DNA of 64,000 nucleotides. Origin: Lachnospiraceae bacterium. GTDB taxonomy: Bacteria; Bacillota; Clostridia; Lachnospirales; Lachnospiraceae. Shown piece by piece: positions 9,110 to 16,850 of the stretch. Position 1 is the stretch's first letter. Each line of letters starts with the position of its first letter. The notes beneath the pieces were generated by a model that saw only the letters and a list, made by a program, of their open reading frames with translations, made no database searches and was not told where the DNA came from. The DNA is taken from contig SVEC01000015.1 of the NCBI GenBank assembly GCA_015057555.1, forward strand, positions 1-64,000. Reading direction: 5' to 3'. Position numbers and translations under genes: made by a program.

Positions 9110-11020
9110 TTACTTATCAAGATTTTCGTATATTTCATCACATTGTTTACTCATATCAAACAAATTACTCTCATCTATCACTAAGGCATCCATATATTTC
9201 TCTAGTTCCTTTAGCTCCCAATTAATCTTTATGTACTCGCTAAAGCAGGCCTTATTAATAGGTGTTCCATTACCATTTTGAACATAGTACACATCCTGTC
9301 CCATATCACCTAATAGATACGCTATAACTCGCTTCGCAGCTGATTCCTTAGCCTCGTTCCTTGAACTACCAACGCTCCATGTTTCTAAAAAGCAAGCACT
9401 AAGTGTCTTGTCAGTACAAGCCATAGGTATATCTATCTTGTATTTTCCACCATAGGATAATTGTATCTCATCATAGTCTGCAGTTCCTGCTATTAGATAC
9501 GCATTTGTCCCCTGGCAGAAATCATCCACATCATTAGTCTTCTTATCTTGGGTTTCGGCGGTATTTTCATAGCATATAGCAACGTCAATACCAGTAGGCA
9601 TCTGATTTTTATTTGGGAAATAGTCTTTATAATCCTCTAGCAAATATAGCTGTTCTTCATCTATAACCTTAAATACATCATCTAACTCTTCCGTATGCTT
9701 AAGAACATTATCACCTGCATACGTGGATACAAATAAGTCTGGTAGTTGCCCATCATCCGCAGCTGTATTTAATCTGTCATAATACTCAGATGCTGGTATT
9801 ACCTCAAGTTGAATTTCTATATGGGGATAGTCTGTTGAAAAGTTTTGTATCCTTTGAGTAAAAATGTTATTCTCCGACTGGGAATCACCAGGAATCCACA
9901 CTTCTATGGTTGTGGCCTCCAAAGTTGCATCGAACTTAAACTTGTTATAAATAAACATACTCATAAGGCCTCCCACCAAAACAACAGACGCAATAACACC
10001 TGCTATAAGAGCACGCCTTCTCTTACGACGCTTTAACTCAGCCTTAAGAGAAACTACTCTTTTCTGATGTAATATGGCATCCTCAAATTGAGCAACATTT
10101 TGAAATCTCAATTCTGGAGTTAGAGCCATAGCTGTCATTAATGAATTGTTTATATACTCTGGTATATCTGGATTTATCTGAGTAGGCTCAAGCATAGTAT
10201 CTTCTATCGCTCTGTCTACAGATTCTGGTGGTAACTGTCCTGTTATGGCAAAATACATCGTTGCTCCCAATGCATATATGTCTGTATAGTTACCCAGCTT
10301 CCCTTTATTTCTATACTGCTCCGGTGGCGCATAGCCTGGCTTAAGCTGAATAGTTAGGGTTTTCTCCTCGTCACGATTGATTCTAGCCGCACCAAAATCT
10401 ATAAGCTTAACTTTATTACCCACACATACAAATATATTGTCAGGACTTATATCCCTATGTAATATTTTATCCTTATGTAATGCTTTAAGAGCTGAAATAA
10501 CTCCTAACAACACCTCTATTGTTGTATCAACATCCAAGGCACCATCATTTGACAGAATACATTCCTTAAGAGACATCCCTTCTAGGAACTCCATTACCAT
10601 ATATCCAGTGTTATTCTCCTGAAATATATCAAATACATTAACTATATTAGGGTGGGTACTGTACTTTGCAGCAGTTTTGCCCTCCTCTAAAAATCTCTTA
10701 AGTCCATTATTATACTCTTCTGTATTCTTGCTTGAATATAACTTGATTTGTACTCCATCCTGACTACGATTCACTAAACCTGATGGAAAGAATTCTTTTA
10801 TCGCAATCAATTTCTCTAGTTGTGCATCCCAAGCCTTGTAAGTAATACCAAAGCCTCCTGAGCCAACTGCCACACCTACTATATACCTTCCCTTTAGTAT
10901 GGTTTCAGGCTGAAGATGATATATTTCTTTAGCTTTCGTTCCCCTTACATATCCACAGTAAGGACATATATCGTACCTATCATCATATTCATGCATACAA
11001 CTCATACAATGTAGCTTCAT
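9110..11020 (-). CDS. Membrane Ser/Thr kinase with solute-binding-protein-like ectodomain
   Basis: 636 residues from the ATG at 11018-11020. TTGGAGGG lies 4 nt upstream, so the longer start at 11035, which would put this site inside the gene, is unlikely. Zinc ribbon (CMSCM...CPYCG), kinase domain (about 40-310; GSGGFGITY, IAIKEFFP, HRDISPDN, DFG, APPEQY), membrane helix (about 335-360) and a 275-residue ectodomain. The ectodomain starts TTIEVWIPG, then an IQLEVIPASEYYDRL strand-helix and a QLPDLFVST strand. This is the same solute-binding-protein-like pattern as the kinase at 305-2497 but with a shorter middle. First gene of the array; the 21-bp TGCAT repeats lie just upstream. Confidence 0.9.
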   Translation of the reverse strand: MKLHCMSCMHEYDDRYDICPYCGYVRGTKAKEIYHLQPETILKGRYIVGVAVGSGGFGITYKAWDAQLEKLIAIKEFFPSGLVNRSQDGVQIKLYSSKNTEEYNNGLKRFLEEGKTAAKYSTHPNIVNVFDIFQENNTGYMVMEFLEGMSLKECILSNDGALDVDTTIEVLLGVISALKALHKDKILHRDISPDNIFVCVGNKVKLIDFGAARINRDEEKTLTIQLKPGYAPPEQYRNKGKLGNYTDIYALGATMYFAITGQLPPESVDRAIEDTMLEPTQINPDIPEYINNSLMTAMALTPELRFQNVAQFEDAILHQKRVVSLKAELKRRKRRRALIAGVIASVVLVGGLMSMFIYNKFKFDATLEATTIEVWIPGDSQSENNIFTQRIQNFSTDYPHIEIQLEVIPASEYYDRLNTAADDGQLPDLFVSTYAGDNVLKHTEELDDVFKVIDEEQLYLLEDYKDYFPNKNQMPTGIDVAICYENTAETQDKKTNDVDDFCQGTNAYLIAGTADYDEIQLSYGGKYKIDIPMACTDKTLSACFLETWSVGSSRNEAKESAAKRVIAYLLGDMGQDVYYVQNGNGTPINKACFSEYIKINWELKELEKYMDALVIDESNLFDMSKQCDEIYENLDK

Positions 11021-11058
11021 AATACCCTCCAACATAAATCTACAATTATTTTTATATT

Positions 11059-11119
11059 ATCATATTAAATACTCATATTTGCTAATTATGCATTTTCTGC
11101 GCTTTTTCTTGCATAATTG
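11059..11119 (-). promoter_or_regulatory. Putative LytTR operator and promoter of the kinase operon
   Basis: Two TGCAT-starting repeats (TGCATTTTC at 11089 and TGCATAATT at 11110) are exactly 21 bp apart, the spacing typical of tandem LytTR-domain sites. The same motif and period occur upstream of the adjacent LytTR operon (13948-14000). A possible minus-strand -10 (TATGAT, 11059-11064) lies 25 bp from the proximal repeat, with no good -35, as expected for an activator-dependent promoter. Operator role is inference. Confidence 0.5.
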
Positions 11120-11176
11120 CAACTTATTTCGTGTGAGTTTAATCGATTGAGGTTTTATCACATATGAACTTTTATC

Positions 11177-11216
11177 AAAAAAACTCACATTACTGATATG
11201 TAATGTGAGTTTTTTA
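11177..11216 (-). terminator. Rho-independent terminator (bidirectional)
   Basis: Stem ACTCACATTAC (11183-11193), loop of 6, and GTAATGTGAGT (11200-11210), flanked by A and T tracts on both sides. It ends the LytTR regulator operon on the minus strand. Confidence 0.9.
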
Positions 11217-11238
11217 TAATAATAGCCAAAATATATAC

Positions 11239-11949
11239 TTACATTCTATTTGAGAAATATTTCAGGTATTTTATCTTAAAACTATCAAAAAATCTCATCC
11301 CTACAGGAATCCTTCTTCCATCCTTTAGTAGTACTTCATTTCCTTCTATACCTGAAACATAAGCTAAATTAACAATAAATCCAGCATGACATCTACCAAA
11401 GGTATTTCCTAACTTTCCATCCAACTTACGAAGAGAAGTATAGCAATGATAATCTTTCTTTGCCGTGTTAATAATCAATACCCTATTATTTCTTTCTATA
11501 TAGACAATCTCTTCTTGAGATAGAAACACCGTGTGACCATTACTCACAAATTCAATAATATCGTTTTCAGTGTTTTTATAACTGTCTATCGCCTTCTCCA
11601 CAGCCCTTGGCAACATTATTTCAATATTTTCTTTCATAACAAAATAGCAATGCTTGGTTTCATATACATATGGTGCAAAATCCAATATATTTGTAAGAAA
11701 AATCGTTTGGCACGCTGGAAGCTTCTCGTTAATTAACTGGGTTAGTTCTATACCGTCATACTGTTCACCCTGATACTGAATATCCATAACCAAAATATCA
11801 CATCTAAACAAATCTTCTTCCACTGCCAGTTTTACATCCTGAGGTGTCCTTATTACTATCTCAAAATCTCTAGTTATATCCAGTTTTCTAATAATTTCAT
11901 CAGTTCTTTTAGCATCTTTAATTTCATCATCACATATCACAAGCTTCAT
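11239..11949 (-). CDS. LytTR-family response regulator
   Basis: 236 residues from the ATG at 11947-11949, preceded by GGAGG at 8 nt; the upstream in-frame ATGs lie before this site. Receiver domain (1-120) with acidic pocket D7/D8 and phosphoacceptor D56 (VMDIQY), and a C-terminal LytTR DNA-binding domain (about 140-236; ends with the LKDGRRIPVGMRFFDSFK pattern). AgrA/ComE-type regulators pair with GHKL kinases such as the one just upstream. It closes a three-gene operon and is the best candidate to bind the TGCAT 21-bp repeats upstream of its own operon and of the kinase array. Confidence 0.93.
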   Translation of the reverse strand: MKLVICDDEIKDAKRTDEIIRKLDITRDFEIVIRTPQDVKLAVEEDLFRCDILVMDIQYQGEQYDGIELTQLINEKLPACQTIFLTNILDFAPYVYETKHCYFVMKENIEIMLPRAVEKAIDSYKNTENDIIEFVSNGHTVFLSQEEIVYIERNNRVLIINTAKKDYHCYTSLRKLDGKLGNTFGRCHAGFIVNLAYVSGIEGNEVLLKDGRRIPVGMRFFDSFKIKYLKYFSNRM

Positions 11950-11970
11950 AAGTACATCCTCCATCAAAAA

Positions 11971-12627
11971 TCATATTATGATTTCTATAATAAATTCATC
12001 TTTATTATCCTGCATTCTAATATATCCATTATTTCTTTTAACTATATCATTAATTATTTTTATACCATACCCATGATTTTCATAATCAGACTTTGTGGTG
12101 ATCATATTAAGTTCTATAGGGGTTTCCTCTGGATTTTTGGAGTTTTTAATTTCAAGAACGACCTTATCCTCTCGTTGTTTCAACATTAAATTTACATATT
12201 TTTCACCCTCAAGCTTATTAGCAGCCTCCATAGCATTATCCAAAAGATTTGTAAAAAGACTTATGGTTTCTCCGTCCTTTATTCTCCAATTTGTTAATTT
12301 TTCTACTGAAAGAAAAAAATTAATATTATTTAATCCTGCTTCTCTTCTCTTAGTGTCTAGAATTATATCCAACACCTTATATCCCGTTAAATGGATATAG
12401 TCTTCATTATCCTTAGATATTTTAACAATTTGCTGACGTTTTTTGTAATCATGCTTAACATATTTCAGACCCTTATTCTCATTTACTGCACGTTGATACA
12501 AATCATTTCCCTCGTTTATTATCCGAATAAGCTGTTTTCTTTCTACTTCCAATTCTTTTCGGTCTCTTATCATATAAAACAAACCTATTATAGAACCAGC
12601 AAAAAATAAAACTATAACATAAATCAT
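11971..12627 (-). CDS. GHKL-type sensor histidine kinase, single membrane helix
   Basis: 218 residues, about half the length of AgrC-type kinases. One N-terminal membrane helix (1-20), a coiled dimerisation helix with candidate phospho-His H59 (VKHDYKKR), then a GHKL ATPase domain with N-box (LLDNAMEAA) and G-box (HGYGIKII). The usual multi-helix sensor part is absent. That part appears instead in the separate upstream gene (12647-13852). GGAG lies 7 nt before the start. Likely phosphorylates the LytTR regulator encoded 21 bp downstream. Confidence 0.88.
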   Translation of the reverse strand: MIYVIVLFFAGSIIGLFYMIRDRKELEVERKQLIRIINEGNDLYQRAVNENKGLKYVKHDYKKRQQIVKISKDNEDYIHLTGYKVLDIILDTKRREAGLNNINFFLSVEKLTNWRIKDGETISLFTNLLDNAMEAANKLEGEKYVNLMLKQREDKVVLEIKNSKNPEETPIELNMITTKSDYENHGYGIKIINDIVKRNNGYIRMQDNKDEFIIEIII

Positions 12628-12646
12628 ATGTAGTCTCCAATCATTA

Positions 12647-13852
12647 TTATGGCAATAGAATATTTATGCATGCCTCTCTATCCTGATTATCTATATTTAT
12701 AGCACCCGCACTTAATGCTACTATTTTATGTACAAATTTTAACTCCTTAGCCTTTAACACATTGCTTGTATGTTTACTAAATTCCAGCTTTATAATTATA
12801 TTATAGGAATCCTGCCTAATACCTAAGGATATCCACTTATCTTTTTCTACAGTCTTACAAAAATTAATGGCAAGCTTCATCAAGTTGTCCATAATTGCTA
12901 CAATTTTCATATCACGTTCAATATCATTTGTAATAGGTGCTACACATATCTCAAATGTTATATTACTTTCTTTCGACGCAACATCATAAGAAGCAAGCAA
13001 GGAATCTAAAGCAATATTACCACTTAAGGATAATGTAGATAAGTTAAAATCATCTGCCACTTCTGAATTCTTTAATTCATCCTTATAAAACTCCAGTTTC
13101 TTGTTACTATCAACTACATACTCATATTGAACATAATTGTTTTTTATAATTCCCTTTAACTCTTCCTTTTCCTTAAGTAATCTTTTTCTCTCAGATATAT
13201 TATAAAAATATCCTACTATATACATTATTACCACAAAGCTTAAAATAACAGAGAAATATATAACAAATACATTTATATTACCTCGTACACCGTTTCTGGC
13301 CTCTACTATCATTTTACTCTTATTAAGACCTATCATTGTTCCTAAAATCACAATAATAGCAACAATATATTTATATATTTTCCCATCTCCATCATATTCA
13401 TGCTTGAAAATCTTCTTAGATATAAACAATCCAAACATAGAATTGGCAAGCATCAATATTATTTCTACAAAAATATATTTGTCATGCCCTGAAGCTCCGA
13501 ATATAATAACAGATTCAACGTTTATATAATAACTTGCTAATGCACCCTCTATAGCAATCAAAATATTAGCAACTTGAAAGTTAACCCAAGATATCATAAA
13601 ATTACGCCATATATTTCCACTATTGAACAGTGCAAGTATTACTACAGTTCCTAGAAATTCCTCAACATATGCAAACCAATACCATGATTCACTTAATGTC
13701 GCTATCTTAAGTATATAATATTCTAAAAATGTCAACAGTATAAGTAATGGTATATGTTTTTTACTTCTCTTATATGGCAACGCAAACAACGAACAAATCA
13801 TCATCTGCATTGCATATACAATGGCTACTATTACATCACCATAAGTCATCAT
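12647..13852 (-). CDS. Multi-TM protein with degenerate GHKL kinase domain (pseudokinase)
   Basis: 401 residues from the ATG at 13850-13852 (GAGG at 6 nt; the longer GTG start at 13864 is less likely). About six membrane helices fill the first 225 residues, in the layout of AgrC-type sensors. The cytoplasmic part aligns in pattern with the neighbouring kinase, but the expected phospho-His is replaced (YKDELKNS where the neighbour has VKHDYKKR) and no glycine-rich G-boxes are visible. A remnant N-box (MDNLMKLA) remains. Inference: a sensor that lost catalysis and may work as a heterodimer with the kinase encoded 19 bp downstream. Confidence 0.75.
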   Translation of the reverse strand: MMTYGDVIVAIVYAMQMMICSLFALPYKRSKKHIPLLILLTFLEYYILKIATLSESWYWFAYVEEFLGTVVILALFNSGNIWRNFMISWVNFQVANILIAIEGALASYYINVESVIIFGASGHDKYIFVEIILMLANSMFGLFISKKIFKHEYDGDGKIYKYIVAIIVILGTMIGLNKSKMIVEARNGVRGNINVFVIYFSVILSFVVIMYIVGYFYNISERKRLLKEKEELKGIIKNNYVQYEYVVDSNKKLEFYKDELKNSEVADDFNLSTLSLSGNIALDSLLASYDVASKESNITFEICVAPITNDIERDMKIVAIMDNLMKLAINFCKTVEKDKWISLGIRQDSYNIIIKLEFSKHTSNVLKAKELKFVHKIVALSAGAINIDNQDREACINILLP

Positions 13853-13933
13853 ATTTTTCCTCACATATTATTTTAATTCTAACAAAATTGTATAATATTA
13901 TATAAAACATAAACTCTTTAGCTACGTATTTAT

Positions 13934-14000
13934 ATTATAATTTATTTTGCATAAAAATTACCACATTGTGCATTTTTCGTCATTATTCGTGCATTTTTCA
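13934..14000 (-). promoter_or_regulatory. Putative LytTR operator (three 21-bp repeats) and promoter
   Basis: TGCAT-starting repeats begin at 13948, 13969 and 13990, each exactly 21 bp apart; the outer two read TGCATTTTTC. A minus-strand -10 (TATAAT, 13934-13939) lies on the gene side with a poor -35 (GGTAAT), consistent with activator-dependent transcription of the sensor/regulator operon. Similar repeats precede the kinase operon. Function inferred. Confidence 0.55.
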
Positions 14001-14030
14001 CGGTATGAAATTTATTAAAACTACGTTTTT

Positions 14031-14067
14031 CTAAAAAAAAGAATCCCATGGTCACCATAGGATTCTT
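14031..14067 (-). terminator. Terminator after rplT
   Basis: Stem AAGAATCC...GGATTCTT with inner ATGG/CCAT pairing, followed on the minus strand by eight T. It closes the infC-rpmI-rplT operon. Confidence 0.9.
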
Positions 14068-14083
14068 ATTTTCTAAAAATATA

Positions 14084-14440
14084 TTAAGCTAACTTAGCCT
14101 TAGCAACCTCAACAATCTTAGCAAAGCCTGCTGGATCGTTTACTGCCATCTCTGAAAGCATCTTTCTATTTAAGTCAACCTCAGCTAACTTTAAGCCATG
14201 CATAAGCTTGCTGTATGAAAGTCCGTTCATTCTAGCTGCTGCATTGATACGAGCGATCCAGAGCTGTCTGAACTGTCTCTTTCTCTGCTTTCTACCAGCG
14301 TATGAAGTAGTTAAAGCTCTCATAACTGACTGCTTAGCTACTCTATACTGCTTTGATCTCGCTCCTCTATAACCCTTAGCGAGCTTTAATACTCTATTAT
14401 GTCTCTTCTTAGCGCCAACGCCGCCTTTAATTCTTGCCAT
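14084..14440 (-). CDS. rplT: 50S ribosomal protein L20
   Basis: 118 residues, the usual length of bacterial L20, beginning [24 protein letters not shown] and rich in Arg and Lys. L20 binds 23S rRNA early in 50S assembly. In Firmicutes it also represses its own operon by binding the infC leader. Third gene of infC-rpmI-rplT, 33 bp after rpmI, followed by a strong terminator. Confidence 0.98.
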   Translation of the reverse strand: MARIKGGVGAKKRHNRVLKLAKGYRGARSKQYRVAKQSVMRALTTSYAGRKQRKRQFRQLWIARINAAARMNGLSYSKLMHGLKLAEVDLNRKMLSEMAVNDPAGFAKIVEVAKAKLA

Positions 14441-14473
14441 TCTTGTATTCCTCCTAAATATCTATCCTACTTA

Positions 14474-14671
14474 TTACATATATGGTAAAATCTGCTTCAT
14501 TACCTTGCTGTTAGTTGCATCTGTCATAGTAGCTTTTCTAAGATTTCTCTTTCTCTTAGCTGACTTCTTAGTAAGAATGTGGCTCTTGTAAGCCTTATTT
14601 CTCTTTAACTCACCTGTTCCTGTCTTCTTAAAACGCTTTGCAGCTGCTTTTTTAGTCTTTAACTTTGGCAT
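14474..14671 (-). CDS. rpmI: 50S ribosomal protein L35
   Basis: 65 residues with the canonical [20 protein letters not shown] start and the basic [12 protein letters not shown] segment of L35. Component of the large ribosomal subunit. Located between infC and rplT, the conserved order in bacteria; AGGAGG lies upstream of the ATG. Confidence 0.98.
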   Translation of the reverse strand: MPKLKTKKAAAKRFKKTGTGELKRNKAYKSHILTKKSAKRKRNLRKATMTDATNSKVMKQILPYM

Positions 14672-14710
14672 TGTTATATGTCCTCCTTAAAAATATATAC
14701 TATAATTAAT

Positions 14711-15220
14711 TTAACGTTTTTCAGTTAAAAACATTACCATACTTCTTCCCTCAAGCTTAGCTGGCTTATCAACCACTGCTACATCCTGAAGTAACTCTGC
14801 GAACTCATCAAGAATTGCCTTGCTTGAGTCAACGTGTGCAAGCTCTCTACCTCTAAATCTAAGTGTTACCTTAACCTTGTCTCCCTTAGTAAGGAACTTT
14901 CTAGCCATATTAGCCTTAGTGTTAAGATCGTTAGTATCAATGTTTGGTGACAATCTAACTTCCTTAGTCTCGATAGTCTTCTGCTTCTTCTTGTTTTCCT
15001 TCTCGCGACGAGTCTGCTCATACTTGTACTTGCCGTAATCCATTATCTTACATACTGGTGGCTTAGCTGTAGGAGCAATCTTAATTAAGTCAACTCCTGC
15101 TTCCTCTGCTAATCTCTTCGCCTCCTTGGTATCCATAACACCAAGCTGTTCTCCATCAGTACCGATAACTCGTACTTCCTTATCTCTAATCTGTTCGTTA
15201 ATCATTAACTCGCTTATAAT
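14711..15220 (-). CDS. infC: Translation initiation factor IF-3 (ATT start)
   Basis: About 169 residues. Contains the IF3 N-terminal signature (INEQIRDKEVRVIG), the linker rich in Lys and the C-terminal domain ending in the GRSMVMFLTEKR pattern. The SD GGAGG (15226-15230) overlaps the in-frame GTG at 15226, so that GTG cannot be the start. It sits 5 nt before an ATT at 15218-15220 (ATT ATA AGC GAG), while the first ATG (codon 8 of the long frame) is 20 nt away. Rare AUU starts are established for infC in E. coli and Bacillus relatives and allow IF3 to limit its own synthesis. The protein binds the 30S subunit and enforces start-codon fidelity. Confidence 0.95.
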   Translation of the reverse strand: MISELMINEQIRDKEVRVIGTDGEQLGVMDTKEAKRLAEEAGVDLIKIAPTAKPPVCKIMDYGKYKYEQTRREKENKKKQKTIETKEVRLSPNIDTNDLNTKANMARKFLTKGDKVKVTLRFRGRELAHVDSSKAILDEFAELLQDVAVVDKPAKLEGRSMVMFLTEKR

Positions 15221-15235
15221 ACGCACCTCCGTTAT

Positions 15236-15366
15236 ATAAAAAAGTGGATAGACAAACTATCCACTAAAATGCTACAATAATAATTCAATACTTAATTATA
15301 TCGTGCTAACCCAAGTCGCCTCTATCGCGCTAAGGTGAGAGTGGATACTCTGCTTGTTCAACATAC
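15236..15366 (-). promoter_or_regulatory. infC leader with attenuator (L20-leader type)
   Basis: The 5' leader ends in a terminator hairpin, AGTGGATAG/CTATCCACT (15243-15265), followed by six T and only a few bases before the infC SD. About 75 nt upstream the transcript carries TATCCACT (15340-15347), complementary to the 5' arm of the terminator. An antiterminator that excludes the terminator is therefore possible. The stretch between (GATAGAGGCGACTTGGGTT region) resembles the conserved part of Firmicutes L20 leaders. Attenuation by L20 is established for B. subtilis infC; its use here is inferred. Confidence 0.8.
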
Positions 15367-15372
15367 TCATTT

Positions 15373-15401
15373 AATTTATCACAGCTTTCTTTCAAAGTCA
15401 A
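15373..15401 (-). promoter_or_regulatory. infC operon promoter
   Basis: TTGACT (15396-15401), 17-bp spacer, TAAATT (15373-15378) on the minus strand; near-consensus housekeeping promoter placing the start near 15366, at the head of the leader. Confidence 0.75.
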
Positions 15402-15456
15402 GCAATAATTCATAATAATATGAAACTTTTTTACCACCTCTTCCCATCCCCACCTC

Positions 15457-15485
15457 TTGACACTTTCCCTTATTAAATATAAAAT
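15457..15485 (+). promoter_or_regulatory. Promoter of the CNNM/CorC-type gene
   Basis: TTGACA (15457-15462), 17-bp spacer, TAAAAT (15480-15485), followed 24 bp later by an AAAGGAG ribosome site. Divergent from the infC promoter. Confidence 0.7.
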
Positions 15486-15522
15486 ATATACCATATTTTT
15501 TAGATAAAAGGAGATGATTTAT

Positions 15523-16809
15523 TTGGACACGAGTCACATTATTCAGTTAATTGTGATTGTCATTTTGCTAGCACTTTCTTCCTTCTTTTCATCATCGGAG
15601 ACAGCACTTACTACAGTTAACAAGCACAAGCTTCGTTCATTGATGGAGAATGGCAACAAAAGCGCAGCAAAGGTACTTAAAATTACGGAAAATTCCGGAA
15701 AACTGCTTAGCACAATACTTATAGGTAACAACATAGTTAACATCTATGCATCTTCCCTTACAACTACTTGGGCTACTGATGTCTTTGGTAGTAAATACAT
15801 AGGACTTGCAACAGGTGCACTTACACTTCTTGTGCTTATCTTTGGAGAGATAACTCCTAAGACTCTTGCCACACAGAAGGCAGTAGCTATGTCTATGGTT
15901 TTTGCATATCCTATTTCATTTCTTATGACTATATTTACACCAGCTATTTGGCTGCTAAATATTATCACTGGTGTTATATTTAAGCTTCTTAGAATAGACC
16001 CTAATGGCGGTGAAGGTGCTATGACAGAATCTGAGCTTAGAACTATAGTAAATGTAAGCCACGAGGATGGTGTTATTGAGCAGGAAGAAAAATTTATGAT
16101 TTCTAACGTGGTGGATTTCGGCGATGCTCTATCAAAGGACGTTATGATTCCAAGGGCAGATATTATCTGTGCTGATGTAAACTCATCCTATGATGAGCTG
16201 GTTAAAATTTTTATGGACGAAACCTACTCACGTATGCCTATATATGAGGAGTCAAAGGATCACGTTATTGGTATCTTATATTTGAAGGATTTATTCTTCT
16301 ACAGTGAGACCCATGATCTTAGCGACTTCGATGTTAGAAGGATTCTTAGAAAGCCTGTATTTGTACACGAGTATCAGAAGACAAGCCAGATATTTGCAGA
16401 CCTTAAGACCTCTGCGGTTACTATGGCTATTGTACTTGACGAGTACGGTGTAACCTCCGGTATTATCACTATGGAAGACCTTATCGAGGAAATCGTTGGC
16501 GAGATTCGTGATGAATATGATGATGACGAAGATGATTTCATCAAGAAGCTTTCTGACAATGAATATGATATCGATGCTTCTATTAAGCTTGATGACTTAA
16601 ATGATGCATTAGACACTACATTAAAATCAAATAACTACGACTCCCTAGGAGGACTTGTAATCGAGCTTTTAGACAAGCTTCCTGAGGAAGGTGAGATTGC
16701 AACCACTGACAATATAACCCTTAAGGTTACTAAGGTTGCTAAGAATCGTATAGAAAGAATTCTTCTTACGATTAGTGAAACAAAAGAAGACGAAACGGAA
16801 GAAGCATAA
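15523..16809 (+). CDS. Hemolysin C/CorC (CNNM) family ion transporter
   Basis: About 428 residues. DUF21/CNNM membrane domain with three to four helices (1-190, including the SSFFSSSETALTTVN motif and the FGEITPKTLA motif), a CBS pair (about 210-330; VMIPRADI, MEDLIEEIVGEI) and a C-terminal CorC_HlyC domain. The family exports or handles Mg2+ and Co2+. SD AAAGGAG directly abuts the ATG at 15514, leaving no spacer. The in-frame TTG at 15523, 9 nt beyond, is the better start; the difference is three residues. Single gene ending in a bidirectional terminator. Confidence 0.93.
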   Translation: MDTSHIIQLIVIVILLALSSFFSSSETALTTVNKHKLRSLMENGNKSAAKVLKITENSGKLLSTILIGNNIVNIYASSLTTTWATDVFGSKYIGLATGALTLLVLIFGEITPKTLATQKAVAMSMVFAYPISFLMTIFTPAIWLLNIITGVIFKLLRIDPNGGEGAMTESELRTIVNVSHEDGVIEQEEKFMISNVVDFGDALSKDVMIPRADIICADVNSSYDELVKIFMDETYSRMPIYEESKDHVIGILYLKDLFFYSETHDLSDFDVRRILRKPVFVHEYQKTSQIFADLKTSAVTMAIVLDEYGVTSGIITMEDLIEEIVGEIRDEYDDDEDDFIKKLSDNEYDIDASIKLDDLNDALDTTLKSNNYDSLGGLVIELLDKLPEEGEIATTDNITLKVTKVAKNRIERILLTISETKEDETEEA

Positions 16810-16810
16810 A

Positions 16811-16850
16811 AAAGAGCCTGCACATATTACTATGTGCAGGCATTATTTTT
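16811..16850. terminator. Bidirectional terminator between convergent genes
   Basis: Perfect 11-bp stem GCCTGCACATA (16816-16826) and TATGTGCAGGC (16831-16841) with a 4-nt loop; A tract on one side and T tract on the other, serving both convergent genes. Confidence 0.9.

Noticed and set aside
305-11020. Repeated kinase sequences as an assembly duplication
   Set aside because: The genes differ strongly in sequence and ectodomain, so they are old paralogues.
15286-15350. infC leader as a further copy of the dispersed RNA element
   Set aside because: It lacks the CGRC/AGRCA loop and the apical hairpin, and its features fit the L20-leader attenuator.
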